From: Hyphomicrobiales bacterium
Lineage (GTDB): Bacteria > Pseudomonadota > Alphaproteobacteria > Parvibaculales > Parvibaculaceae
Length of the DNA: 6,268 nt
Direction of reading: 5' to 3'
Assembly (NCBI GenBank): GCA_015655095.1
Contig: JAATFR010000073.1
Coordinates: 1 to 6,268 of the forward strand
Under the pieces are notes generated by a model. The model had not been told where the DNA came from, did no database searches, and saw only the letters and a list, made by a program, of their open reading frames with translations. A program made the translations under genes and the position numbers. This document shows, piece after piece, positions 1-4,762 of this stretch. How positions within the stretch are numbered: the first letter of the stretch is position 1; each line of letters starts with the position of its first letter.

Positions 1-69
1 CTGATCAATGACCGGCCCGCCAAAGCTCATCAGCGGCGCTTCCAGAAGGAGGGTGAGCCAGATGGCCAT
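1..69 (-). CDS. cas5e: Cas5e (CasD), N-terminal fragment
   Basis: Only the first 23 codons are in the window; the reading frame is open at the left edge. The visible peptide begins MAIWLTLLLEAPLMSFGGPV, which fits the start of Cas5e, where a first beta strand of the RRM-like fold is followed by the LxGPxQxxG-type turn (here APLMSFGGP). In Cascade, Cas5e binds the crRNA 5' handle and closes the Cas7 filament next to Cse1. The start is the ATG at 67-69, preceded by a purine-rich GAGGGGG Shine-Dalgarno about 4-5 bases upstream and lying 9 bases after the cas7 stop codon. The position directly after cas7 is the canonical I-E order (cas3-cse1-cse2-cas7-cas5-cas6e). It is therefore identified by both sequence and context, although the fragment is short. 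Confidence 0.88.
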   Translation of the reverse strand, partial: MAIWLTLLLEAPLMSFGGPVIDQ

Positions 70-78
70 GGTGCCCCC

Positions 79-1278
79 TCAGGCTTCTAGTGTGAAAGGC
101 GCTGTGCCCGCCGCGATACCGCCCGCCCATGCTGCGAGTTCGCCGAGGGAAACGAGCGTAGAGCCAGCAATTGAAGCATCTTCAACCAGTGTGGCCAACT
201 GGCGCTGTTCCGCAGTGCCATACATGTGATCGAGTTTGCCCAGATGCTCAAGCAGCGCACCGGTGCCTTTTTCGCGCAGATCATTCCCGGCTTTGACGGC
301 CTTGTAGAAGGCATTGGCGAGGCTGCGCGGCTGGCGCTCTCCCGCCTCGACCAGCACGGTATCGGCATAGCTGTAGGGAGCCGTCGAGCCGAGCTTCGCG
401 CCGGGCGAGATGGTGGCGATGATATGGACCAGATGTTCGACGATTTTGCCCGCCAGCGAACGGTCGGCCGTTGCCCAGTCTTTCTGGTCACAGCCCTGAA
501 GGTTTGAAACCAGCAGCGGCAGGTCGACGACGACATAGCTGTAATAAAGGCCGCTCGTCAGTTCCGTGATGTTGATATGCGCGCTGCCGTCATCGGGGGC
601 GAGATCATCTACGGCGGTGAAATAATCCGGCTCGGTTTCGAGGCCGTTGACGGTGAAGGCATGGGCGACATGGATGGCGGCATCCGGGCGCGCCAGAATA
701 TCCCCGGTTATCATGCGCCCGAACAGCGCGGCATCTAGCCCCGCGCCTTCGCGCATGGAGGCGAAGTTGGGCTTTTCCTTTTTGAGCAGGGTGGTGATGG
801 CAGCTTTCAGATCCTTCATGGAGGCCGCGTCGGCAACAAGCGTGCGCACCAGCGATTTCACATATTCGATTTCAGGGTGTCCGAGCACGATGACCTGGCT
901 GGTTTTCAGTTCGGCGACATAATCCTCGCTTTTCTTCTTGGCCGCCGCCTTTTTGCTTTCGCCCAGCAATTCCGACTGGATGGCGAGGATGGCTTCCGCC
1001 ACCTTGCCGGCATCGAGCCCTTCTTTTTCCACCAGCGGATCGGCGACTTTCTTCACAAAGATTTGGCGTGAGCGCACGGCCATGTCGCCGAGACCCCCAA
1101 GAGACCATTCGCCCGCTGCTTTACGCCAGTGGCGCTTGAGGGCTTGCGAGGAGACGCGACCCCGGACGGTGCCGCCGAGCGGCAGGCGCTTGGCCTGCCC
1201 CACATCATCGCGGTTGAGCAGGGCGCCGATGTAGGGCGTGAGCGTGTGGATTTGCAGGAAGCGGGCCTGGCCGGTCAT
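79..1278 (-). CDS. cas7e: Cas7e (CasC/Cse4), Cascade backbone subunit
   Basis: The protein has 399 residues, somewhat longer than E. coli CasC (363). It forms the six-copy helical backbone of I-E Cascade that holds the crRNA spacer and flips out every sixth base. Family marks are visible: FLQIHTL at residues 7-13, LLNRDD at 20-25, and a GGTVRGRVSSQALKRHWR stretch at about 35-52 that corresponds to the conserved RxSSQxxKR segment of Cas7e. A hydrophobic YVVVDLPLLVSNL strand lies near residues 245-258. The ATG at 1276-1278 overlaps the TGA of cse2 in an ATGA junction, and a GAGGGA Shine-Dalgarno lies inside the end of cse2. The next gene, cas5e, starts 9 bases after the stop. The frame is intact with no missing segment, so the subunit should be functional. 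Confidence 0.97.
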   Translation of the reverse strand: MTGQARFLQIHTLTPYIGALLNRDDVGQAKRLPLGGTVRGRVSSQALKRHWRKAAGEWSLGGLGDMAVRSRQIFVKKVADPLVEKEGLDAGKVAEAILAIQSELLGESKKAAAKKKSEDYVAELKTSQVIVLGHPEIEYVKSLVRTLVADAASMKDLKAAITTLLKKEKPNFASMREGAGLDAALFGRMITGDILARPDAAIHVAHAFTVNGLETEPDYFTAVDDLAPDDGSAHINITELTSGLYYSYVVVDLPLLVSNLQGCDQKDWATADRSLAGKIVEHLVHIIATISPGAKLGSTAPYSYADTVLVEAGERQPRSLANAFYKAVKAGNDLREKGTGALLEHLGKLDHMYGTAEQRQLATLVEDASIAGSTLVSLGELAAWAGGIAAGTAPFTLEA

Positions 1279-1835
1279 GATTTTGTTCCCTCGGAGCGGG
1301 CGATGACGGTGAAATAATCGTGCGCGATCTTCCGCGCGGTATAATGTTCGCTGCCTGCGTTCTCATCCAGACGCGAGAGGGCGAAGCGGGCGAACTCAAG
1401 CCAGTCGGCTGTGCTGCCATGAGCGGCGAGCCAGCGGGCGGCGGTGACAAGTTCATCGAGAATCTGCTTTTTATCAGCGCGGAGCAGGCGCAACAGGCGT
1501 GGTTCGCTGTAGCCTGTATCCGCCAGCGCAGAGCCCACGCTTATGCCGCGGCCATTGCCGAGCGGCGCGAGAAGCGCATAGGCGGCGAACAGGGCGGCCC
1601 AGATGTTTTCCCGGTCCTTCCCGGACGAGAATTTATCCGGCACCTCCCTGGTCAGTACCCGCCAGAAAGCCTGGTTCTTTTCGCCCCGGGCCAGATGCCT
1701 GAGGTCGGCGAGTTCGCCCAGACTGACGTCCTTATCGGTCAGACGATAGGAAAGGCGGTCTATGGCGGTGCCCAGGGTCGGTTCCGCAGGGGGGACCATC
1801 CCGTCCGCCGGTGCCCCTTCAACTTCCGTGCTCAT
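1275..1835 (-). CDS. cse2: Cse2 (CasB/Cas11e), Cascade small subunit
   Basis: The protein has 186 residues, a little longer than E. coli CasB (160), and is all-helical in character. Cse2 forms the dimer in the belly of Cascade that stabilises the R-loop by holding the displaced strand. The central segment with SEPRLLRLLRADKKQILDEL, followed by a basic helix, resembles the conserved C-terminal half of the family; the GEKNQAFWRVLTRE stretch matches the helix before it. The family is poorly conserved, so position carries much of the weight: the gene sits between cse1 and cas7, with ATGA overlaps at both ends (start shared with the cse1 stop, stop shared with the cas7 start). An AGAGGAAA Shine-Dalgarno lies in the end of cse1. 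About 25 N-terminal residues before the first clear helix look unstructured. Confidence 0.93.
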   Translation of the reverse strand: MSTEVEGAPADGMVPPAEPTLGTAIDRLSYRLTDKDVSLGELADLRHLARGEKNQAFWRVLTREVPDKFSSGKDRENIWAALFAAYALLAPLGNGRGISVGSALADTGYSEPRLLRLLRADKKQILDELVTAARWLAAHGSTADWLEFARFALSRLDENAGSEHYTARKIAHDYFTVIARSEGTKS

Positions 1836-3400
1836 GCGGCGGTTTCCTCTTTATTGCGGGCCTCTTTATCGCGGGATTGAATCAGCGAGGCTTTGGGCAG
1901 GTTTTTGCGGATCATGCTGTAGAAAAGATTTTCCGCAGCCACGCGGGCTTTCTCGCGCCGGTCGGTCGGCACGGGAAGTTGCTGAAGGCCCTGCCTGAAA
2001 CGTGTTTCGGTTATTTTGGCGAGCCAGCTTTCCCAGTCCGCCATAGCCTGCTCGTCATCCTCGGCCTCGATCTGGGTCCACAGCCAGCCAAGGAAACCCG
2101 CATCGATATCGCGGTCGAAATCCTGAACGACAGGGCGCACGCGCTCATCGCCAAAGTCGATATTATCCGGCGCGCCCTGAAGATAGGCGCGCAGTCCGGT
2201 GCGCAGGGCCTGAACGGCGTATTTGCCAACATCATCCAGCATTTTCCCGGACTTGAGTTTCAGCCGTTCGCTCACATCCTCGTCGCCGAGCCTGTCGGCA
2301 AGGCTGCGCGAGACCGGTACAATGCGTTCATGCAGCCCGTCGGTGCGGCCCTGGCCGCGCACCAGCACCGAGAACTGGAGATCCAGTTCCCTGTCCGCAT
2401 CATCTTCATCCGCATGAGGCAATAGAGAGGCCGACAATCCTGCCTGGTCGGTCAATATCTGCACAATGCGGCGATAGTCGAAGCCGGCAGCGCCGATGGT
2501 GAAGGTTGTTCCGGCTTTTGTGTCAACGGGGGCCCATGGATCGCCCAGTAAACCTTTTGCCGCCGCTGCCGCTATGCGGGCTGTTTCACTGGGGCGAACC
2601 AGAGCCTCAATGAGGCTGTCGCGCTGGACAAGGCGGACACGGCGGCAGATTTCGATGAAATAAGGGTCCAGATCCGCAAGGGAGAGCGATTCTTCCTCAT
2701 CCCACGGGGCAAGCCAGACAAGCCCGAGCCCGCCTTCCCGGCGGTAATAGTGCTCATGTGTTTTCAGCACGGCATCGCGCTGGCCGATGAGCAGGGCGAG
2801 GTCGCGCCGGAACCGGGCGGCCCAGCCGGGGCCCGCCATCCGGTCGACAAAGGCGCGGCTGGAAAAGCCGCCATTCATGCGGGCGATGCCATAATTGCCG
2901 CGGCCGAGAAACCCCTGCTGGGTCTGGAGCGTGAGGAGGGCATAGATCCAGTGGTGCGGGGCGGGGCTGGCGATGCGCTCGCTTTTGAGGTCGTGATTCT
3001 TCGCGACGATGAGAATGTCCAGCGCATCGGGCTCGGTGATGGCCCCGCGGAATTTGCTCCAGCCTTCCTGGCTGCGGACCGGCGCCTGCAGGAAAGCGGG
3101 GCGGCTGATGTCATCGACGACAAGGGTAAAGGCGGTATCGGCATCATTGCCCGCGAGCGCCGAAAGCAGGCCCCGCCATGCCGCTTCATCCTCAGGCGCA
3201 TCTGTCCGCTTTGCCGCCACGAGCGCCATCGCGCCAAGCTGCACCAGAAAGCAGAACCATGATTGCCGCTGATGCGCCGCAAGCCCCGGAAAGCTGATGT
3301 CCCGCCCCGCCGAAAGCACCGCCAGCACCCCAGGCAGGCTCAAGGCCGATACATCTGTCCCCTCAACCGGAATGACCGGTTCCGTCAGTAGATCGTGCAT
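1832..3400 (-). CDS. cse1: Cse1 (CasA/Cas8e), Cascade large subunit
   Basis: The protein has 522 residues (E. coli CasA has 502). Cse1 reads the PAM, nucleates the R-loop and recruits Cas3. The start MHDLLTEPVIPV is the typical xLLTdPWIPV opening of the family. It is followed by SLPGVLAVLSAGRDISFPGL and a hydrophobic HQRQSWFCFLVQLGAMAL helix at about residues 43-60. A glycine-rich GRGNYGIARMNGGFSSRAF segment near 163-182 corresponds to the region of the L1 loop that touches the crRNA handle and PAM. The C-terminal part is the helical bundle that meets Cse2. The ATG at 3398-3400 has a GGTGGGGG Shine-Dalgarno about 6-7 bases upstream. The gene begins 125 bp after the stop of the small DUF1508-like gene on the same strand, and its stop overlaps the cse2 start, so it leads the Cascade operon or is its second gene. 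Confidence 0.97.
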   Translation of the reverse strand: MHDLLTEPVIPVEGTDVSALSLPGVLAVLSAGRDISFPGLAAHQRQSWFCFLVQLGAMALVAAKRTDAPEDEAAWRGLLSALAGNDADTAFTLVVDDISRPAFLQAPVRSQEGWSKFRGAITEPDALDILIVAKNHDLKSERIASPAPHHWIYALLTLQTQQGFLGRGNYGIARMNGGFSSRAFVDRMAGPGWAARFRRDLALLIGQRDAVLKTHEHYYRREGGLGLVWLAPWDEEESLSLADLDPYFIEICRRVRLVQRDSLIEALVRPSETARIAAAAAKGLLGDPWAPVDTKAGTTFTIGAAGFDYRRIVQILTDQAGLSASLLPHADEDDADRELDLQFSVLVRGQGRTDGLHERIVPVSRSLADRLGDEDVSERLKLKSGKMLDDVGKYAVQALRTGLRAYLQGAPDNIDFGDERVRPVVQDFDRDIDAGFLGWLWTQIEAEDDEQAMADWESWLAKITETRFRQGLQQLPVPTDRREKARVAAENLFYSMIRKNLPKASLIQSRDKEARNKEETAA

Positions 3401-3468
3401 GAAGGCCCCCCACCTTGAAGGTACGATTACACATAAAATTTGATATTAAAATGGGAGAAATTTGGGTT

Positions 3469-3492
3469 CTGTGACTCTCCTCAGAGACAGAA
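3469..3492. other. imperfect hairpin between the DUF1508 gene and cse1
   Basis: The 125-bp gap 3401-3525 is AT-rich on the cse1 side and contains no gene. Its clearest structure is an interrupted inverted repeat: TCTGT pairs with ACAGA, and four inner bases CTCT pair with AGAG, with a 2-base bulge and a GAGG loop (minus-strand reading). No T-run follows in either direction, so it is a poor intrinsic terminator. Read-through from the upstream small gene into cse1 is therefore plausible. A TAATAT hexamer on the minus strand (3443-3448) could serve as a -10 for cse1, but no good -35 box lies at the right distance. Confidence 0.3.
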
Positions 3493-3520
3493 AAGGCACC
3501 GGGTTAAGTTGGGGGGCTTG

Positions 3521-3535
3521 TGACTTTAAGAGTCA
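3521..3535. repeat. short inverted repeat across the stop codon of the DUF1508 gene
   Basis: TGACT (3521-3525) and AGTCA (3531-3535) are separated by five bases that include the TAA stop. The stem is only 5 bp and has no T-run, so it may be chance or a minor RNA structure at the gene end. Confidence 0.25.
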
Positions 3536-3708
3536 TTTGCTGCATTTCTCACGGCATCCAATGCAGAGCCTTTTCTAATAAGATGAATTGTATGGAGATA
3601 ATCGCTTCTTATTTTGTAGGGAGGGCTCGTGGCGATGATTTTGCTGTCATGCCAGCAGACCCAGCGCCATTGACCATCAGTATCCTTGTCGATTAGATAA
3701 GTCAGCAT
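3526..3708 (-). CDS. small YegP/DUF1508-like protein embedded in the cas locus
   Basis: This 60-residue protein resembles one repeat of the DUF1508 (YegP-like) fold: an opening strand MLTYLIDKD, then GQWRWVCWHDSKIIATSPPY (residues 12-31) matching the family pattern xGeWRWrlkaxNgxiIAtSeGY, then a helix with an HTIHLIRKG segment. The family has no established biochemical role. The gene is well supported by an AGGAGG Shine-Dalgarno at 3717-3722, eight bases before the ATG, the best one in the window. It lies upstream of cse1 on the same strand with no clear terminator between, so it may be the first gene of the Cascade operon. Its predicted promoter adjoins the site matched by the mini-CRISPR spacer. 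It could be an ordinary passenger, a small regulator, or the product that the Cre-like RNA keeps off; sequence alone does not decide. No signal peptide or membrane segment is visible. Confidence 0.75.
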   Translation of the reverse strand: MLTYLIDKDTDGQWRWVCWHDSKIIATSPPYKIRSDYLHTIHLIRKGSALDAVRNAANDS

Positions 3709-3778
3709 TCGTATTTCCTCCTAAGGAAGCTTGTGCGCACGCCCTTGCACGAGTTACAGCTCTTGCAGGGGCAATTCT

Positions 3779-3796
3779 GTTTTACGCTGTTTTACG
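3779..3796. repeat. tandem direct repeat GTTTTACG x2
   Basis: GTTTTACG occurs at 3779-3786 and again at 3789-3796, exactly one helical turn (10 bp) apart, covering the -10 and spacer of the predicted minus-strand promoter. It could be a protein-binding site on one face of the helix, or simply a short duplication. Confidence 0.4.
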
Positions 3797-3806
3797 TATT
3801 TTTCAA
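3779..3806 (-). promoter_or_regulatory. predicted sigma70-type promoter for the DUF1508 gene and possibly the cse1 operon
   Basis: On the minus strand TTGAAA (3801-3806; 5 of 6 to TTGACA) and TAAAAC (3779-3784; 4 of 6 to TATAAT) are separated by 16 bases. Transcription would begin near 3772 and give a leader of about 60 bases before the ATG at 3708. A second minus-strand option is TTGGCA-17-CATTAT further upstream, with its -10 at 3839-3844. Both options sit beside or over the region matched by the mini-CRISPR spacer. Confidence 0.45.
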
Positions 3807-3831
3807 ACATCCAATCAATAGCGCATATTTT
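3806..3831 (+). promoter_or_regulatory. partial protospacer matched by the mini-CRISPR spacer (candidate Cascade operator)
   Basis: The plus strand from 3809 reads ATCCAATCAATAGCGCA, and the minus-strand spacer starting at 4006 reads ATCCAATCCATTGCGCA. Positions 1-8 (the seed) are identical, 15 of 17 match, and over 23 positions 19 match, with mismatches at 9, 12, 18 and 20. Positions 12 and 18 are among the every-sixth bases that I-E Cascade flips out and does not pair. The three bases before the match are AAC (3806-3808), which fits the AAN-type PAM described for some I-E systems; E. coli prefers AAG. Beyond position 23 the match breaks down. The PAM touches the predicted -35 box of the minus-strand promoter (3801-3806). 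The site also overlaps the -35 region of the plus-strand TATAAT promoter. Bound Cascade would therefore be expected to block RNA polymerase. The match is seen directly; repression is inferred. Confidence 0.6.
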
Positions 3832-3843
3832 ATTTTTTATAAT
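3815..3843 (+). promoter_or_regulatory. predicted plus-strand promoter with perfect TATAAT
   Basis: TATAAT lies at 3838-3843, preceded by a T-rich tract; the hexamer 17 bases upstream is TCAATA (3 of 6 to TTGACA). If used, the transcript would start near 3850 and run antisense to the mini-CRISPR and toward the toxin gene. No convincing ORF with an ATG follows it before 4160. The candidate Cascade site covers its -35 region. In such an AT-rich stretch a chance TATAAT is possible. Confidence 0.35.
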
Positions 3844-3911
3844 GTTGTGCCTTGATCGTATTGCCAACGACTCGAGAAAAGCAAGAGGTCATACGGGAGG
3901 GGGATTGATAA

Positions 3912-3950
3912 ATCTCATCGGTTCCAATTGAGAATTAGAACCGATGAGAT
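3912..3950 (-). terminator. 13-bp perfect inverted repeat just after the mini-CRISPR, possible terminator of its RNA
   Basis: The arms 3912-3924 and 3938-3950 are exact reverse complements (ATCTCATCGGTTC / GAACCGATGAGAT), separated by 13 bases. On the minus strand the hairpin follows directly on the stem-loop of the last half-repeat and uses the last bases of its handle, and TTATC follows the stem. The T-run is short for an intrinsic terminator, but the position fits a 3' end or stabilising structure for a minus-strand RNA. Alternatives are a protein operator or the scar of an inserted element. Confidence 0.5.
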
Positions 3951-3976
3951 CCATCCCCGCGTGAGCGGGGGAGCCG
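3947..3976 (-). repeat. downstream half of the mini-CRISPR: well-preserved I-E repeat
   Basis: This 30-base unit ends in ATGGATCT on the minus strand. Its stem CCCCGC/GCGGGG (3955-3960 with 3965-3970) closes on a 4-base loop. It is the less degraded of the two units and probably the closest copy to the repeat of the main array, which lies outside the window. Confidence 0.72.
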
Positions 3977-3977
3977 A

Positions 3978-4008
3978 CTATCCAAACTCTGCGCAATGGA
4001 TTGGATAG
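3978..4008. repeat. 8-bp inverted repeat spanning the spacer
   Basis: CTATCCAA (3978-3985) and TTGGATAG (4001-4008) are exact reverse complements separated by 15 bases, so the spacer begins and ends with complementary sequence. In the RNA this would fold the seed back on the 3' end of the spacer. At DNA level it could be a dimeric regulator site. Confidence 0.6.
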
Positions 4009-4037
4009 GTCCATCCCACAAAATGTGTGGGGAAGAA
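4007..4037 (-). repeat. upstream half of the mini-CRISPR: degenerate repeat
   Basis: It keeps a 6-bp stem (4015-4020 with 4026-4031), a 5-base loop and the ATGGACCT handle on the minus strand. It differs from the other unit in three compensated stem pairs and at its 5' end. Cleavage after its stem would give the handle of the mature guide. Confidence 0.68.
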
Positions 4038-4043
4038 TCCATG

Positions 4044-4072
4044 CTTCTATCACGTCCTGCACTCCTGTTCAG
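4044..4072 (-). promoter_or_regulatory. weak candidate promoter for the mini-CRISPR RNA
   Basis: On the minus strand CTGAAC and TAGAAG (4044-4049) are 17 bases apart, matching the consensus hexamers at 3 and 4 of 6 positions. The predicted start near 4037 would coincide with the first base of the degenerate repeat. Apart from this and the higBA promoter, 4041-4123 shows no gene or structure. Confidence 0.25.
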
Positions 4073-4123
4073 CACGGCAAACCACCAGGATCTAACCGTA
4101 ATCATTCCTTATTTGTTCTTGCT

Positions 4124-4156
4124 TTGAAAACCTTGCCTCATTTTCGCCTATATGCG
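4124..4156 (+). promoter_or_regulatory. predicted higBA promoter with overlapping near-palindromic operator
   Basis: TTGAAA (4124-4129) is followed after 17 bases by CCTATA (4147-4152), or after 19 by TATATG. Over the -10 lies CGCCTATATGCG (4145-4156), which equals its reverse complement at 10 of 12 positions, the kind of site at which HigA-type antitoxins repress their own operon. Transcription would start at about 4159-4161, only 6-8 bases before the toxin ATG. Confidence 0.45.
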
Positions 4157-4166
4157 ACGATGATTC

Positions 4167-4463
4167 ATGGAAGTTGTTGAAACAACCATCTTTCGAATCT
4201 GGCTGGCTGATTTGCAGGATCAGCAGGCGGTCGCCCGGATTGTCCAGCGGTTGCGGCGGCTGCAGAGGGGCCTGACCGGTGATGTTAAATATGTTGGATC
4301 GGGTATTTCTGAGCTACGAATTGATTATGGGCCAGGATACAGGATTTATTTCATGCGTCGTGGTGCCATGATGGCGGTGTTGCTTTGCGGTGGCGATAAA
4401 TCAAGCCAGAGCAGAGATATTGAAAAGGCGGTCGCTCTCTCGAAGGAATGGAAGGAAGAATAG
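4167..4463 (+). CDS. higB: HigB-like toxin, RelE/ParE superfamily
   Basis: This 98-residue protein has the layout of the phage Gp49-like/HigB addiction-module killer proteins: an N-terminal FRIWLADLQDQQAVARIVQRLRRL helix region (9-32), the core VGSGISELRIDYGPGYRIYF (43-62) with the conserved ELR and YRIYF elements, and the C-terminal LLCGGDKSSQSRDIEKA (72-88). Related toxins usually cut mRNA on the ribosome; that activity is taken from the family. Toxin before antitoxin is the HigBA order. The ATG at 4167 has no Shine-Dalgarno and lies only a few bases from the predicted transcription start, so the message may be nearly leaderless and weakly translated. An ATG at 4160 is in another frame. The gene is on the strand opposite to cas and splits cas3 from cse1. 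Confidence 0.88.
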   Translation: MEVVETTIFRIWLADLQDQQAVARIVQRLRRLQRGLTGDVKYVGSGISELRIDYGPGYRIYFMRRGAMMAVLLCGGDKSSQSRDIEKAVALSKEWKEE

Positions 4464-4465
4464 AT

Positions 4466-4762
4466 ATGGTGCTGAAAACTGAACCTTTCGACGCAGCCTC
4501 GTATCTCAAGACGCCGGAATCCATTGCGGAATATCTGACGGCTGCTCTCGAAACGCAGGATGCTTCTGAAATTGCCGATGCGCTCGGGGTGCTTGCGCGT
4601 GCGCAAGGCATGACGGAAATCGCCGAACGGACAGGCCTCAACCGGCAAAGCCTCTACAAGGCGCTGGGTAAAGAGGGCAATCCGGAGCTTTCCACGCTGT
4701 TGCAAGTGCTCGCGGCGCTTGGTCTGAAACTTGAAGCTGCCCCGAGAGGACATGCGGCATAA
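4466..4762 (+). CDS. higA: HigA-like antitoxin and transcriptional repressor
   Basis: This is the antidote partner of the preceding toxin. The 98-residue form contains FDAASYLKTPESIAEYLTAAL (8-28), typical of the probable addiction-module antidote family. A helix-turn-helix follows at about 49-69 (MTEIAERTGLNRQSLYKALG), then the NPELSTLLQVLAALGLKL segment. It should bind and block the toxin and repress the operon through the palindrome near 4150. The ATG at 4466, just after the toxin stop at 4463, is chosen because a GGAAGGA-type Shine-Dalgarno stands before it; the ATG at 4448 would overlap the toxin by 16 bases and add six residues. The helix-turn-helix is complete and the frame intact, so the pair looks functional. 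Confidence 0.88.
   Translation: MVLKTEPFDAASYLKTPESIAEYLTAALETQDASEIADALGVLARAQGMTEIAERTGLNRQSLYKALGKEGNPELSTLLQVLAALGLKLEAAPRGHAA

Larger units (their letters stand above)
3947..4037 (-). CRISPR. degenerate two-repeat mini-CRISPR (Cre-like guide RNA gene)
   Basis: Two repeat-like units with a 60-bp period (one I-E unit is about 61 bp) flank a single 30-nt spacer (3977-4006). Read on the minus strand, the first unit (4037-4007) has stem CCCACA/TGTGGG with a 5-base loop. The second (3976-3947) has stem CCCCGC/GCGGGG with a 4-base loop. Both end in GGGATGGAyCT, so the last eight bases resemble an I-E crRNA 5' handle (typically ATGAACCG or ATGGwCC types). Three stem pairs differ between the units and all three changes are compensated, which argues for selection on RNA structure, as needed for Cas6e cutting. 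The other end of the repeat has diverged freely. A two-repeat, one-spacer, degenerate array inside a cas cluster matches the known CreA/CreR type of regulatory guide, not an adaptive array. A weak minus-strand promoter (TAGAAG at 4044-4049) would start the RNA near 4037. Confidence 0.72.

Noticed and set aside
1320..1880. 186-codon plus-strand ORF over cse2, and 2750-3262 over cse1.
   Set aside because: These are GC-rich antisense shadows of clear cas genes; they have no ribosome binding sites or family motifs.
3427..3447. Possible second guide site over the TAATAT upstream of cse1 (minus strand, AAT in PAM position, 6 of 8 seed bases).
   Set aside because: Only about 10 of 17 positions match, with seed mismatches at 4 and 8; this is expected by chance in AT-rich DNA.
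3471..3483. Plus-strand ACTCTCC resembling the start of the spacer read in the opposite orientation.
   Set aside because: The match ends after seven positions, depends on the less likely orientation, and lacks an accepted PAM.
3731..3931. Plus-strand 66-codon ORF across the intergenic region.
   Set aside because: It has no Shine-Dalgarno, overlaps the promoter/target region and the inverted repeat, and has no recognisable domain; its internal ATG lies inside the TATAAT box.
3948..3976. Reading the mini-CRISPR on the plus strand, where the unit ends in GAGCCG and could look like an I-E repeat ending in CCG.
   Set aside because: The plus-strand 3' ends of the two units differ (GAGCCG versus AAGAAT), whereas the minus-strand handle GGGATGGAyCT is shared. 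Only the minus-strand spacer has a good seed match in the window.
4041..4166. Search by eye for a spacer match in the higBA promoter that would place the TA under Cascade control.
   Set aside because: The best hits (ATCTAACC near 4090 and CTATC near 4047) have several seed mismatches and no convincing PAM.
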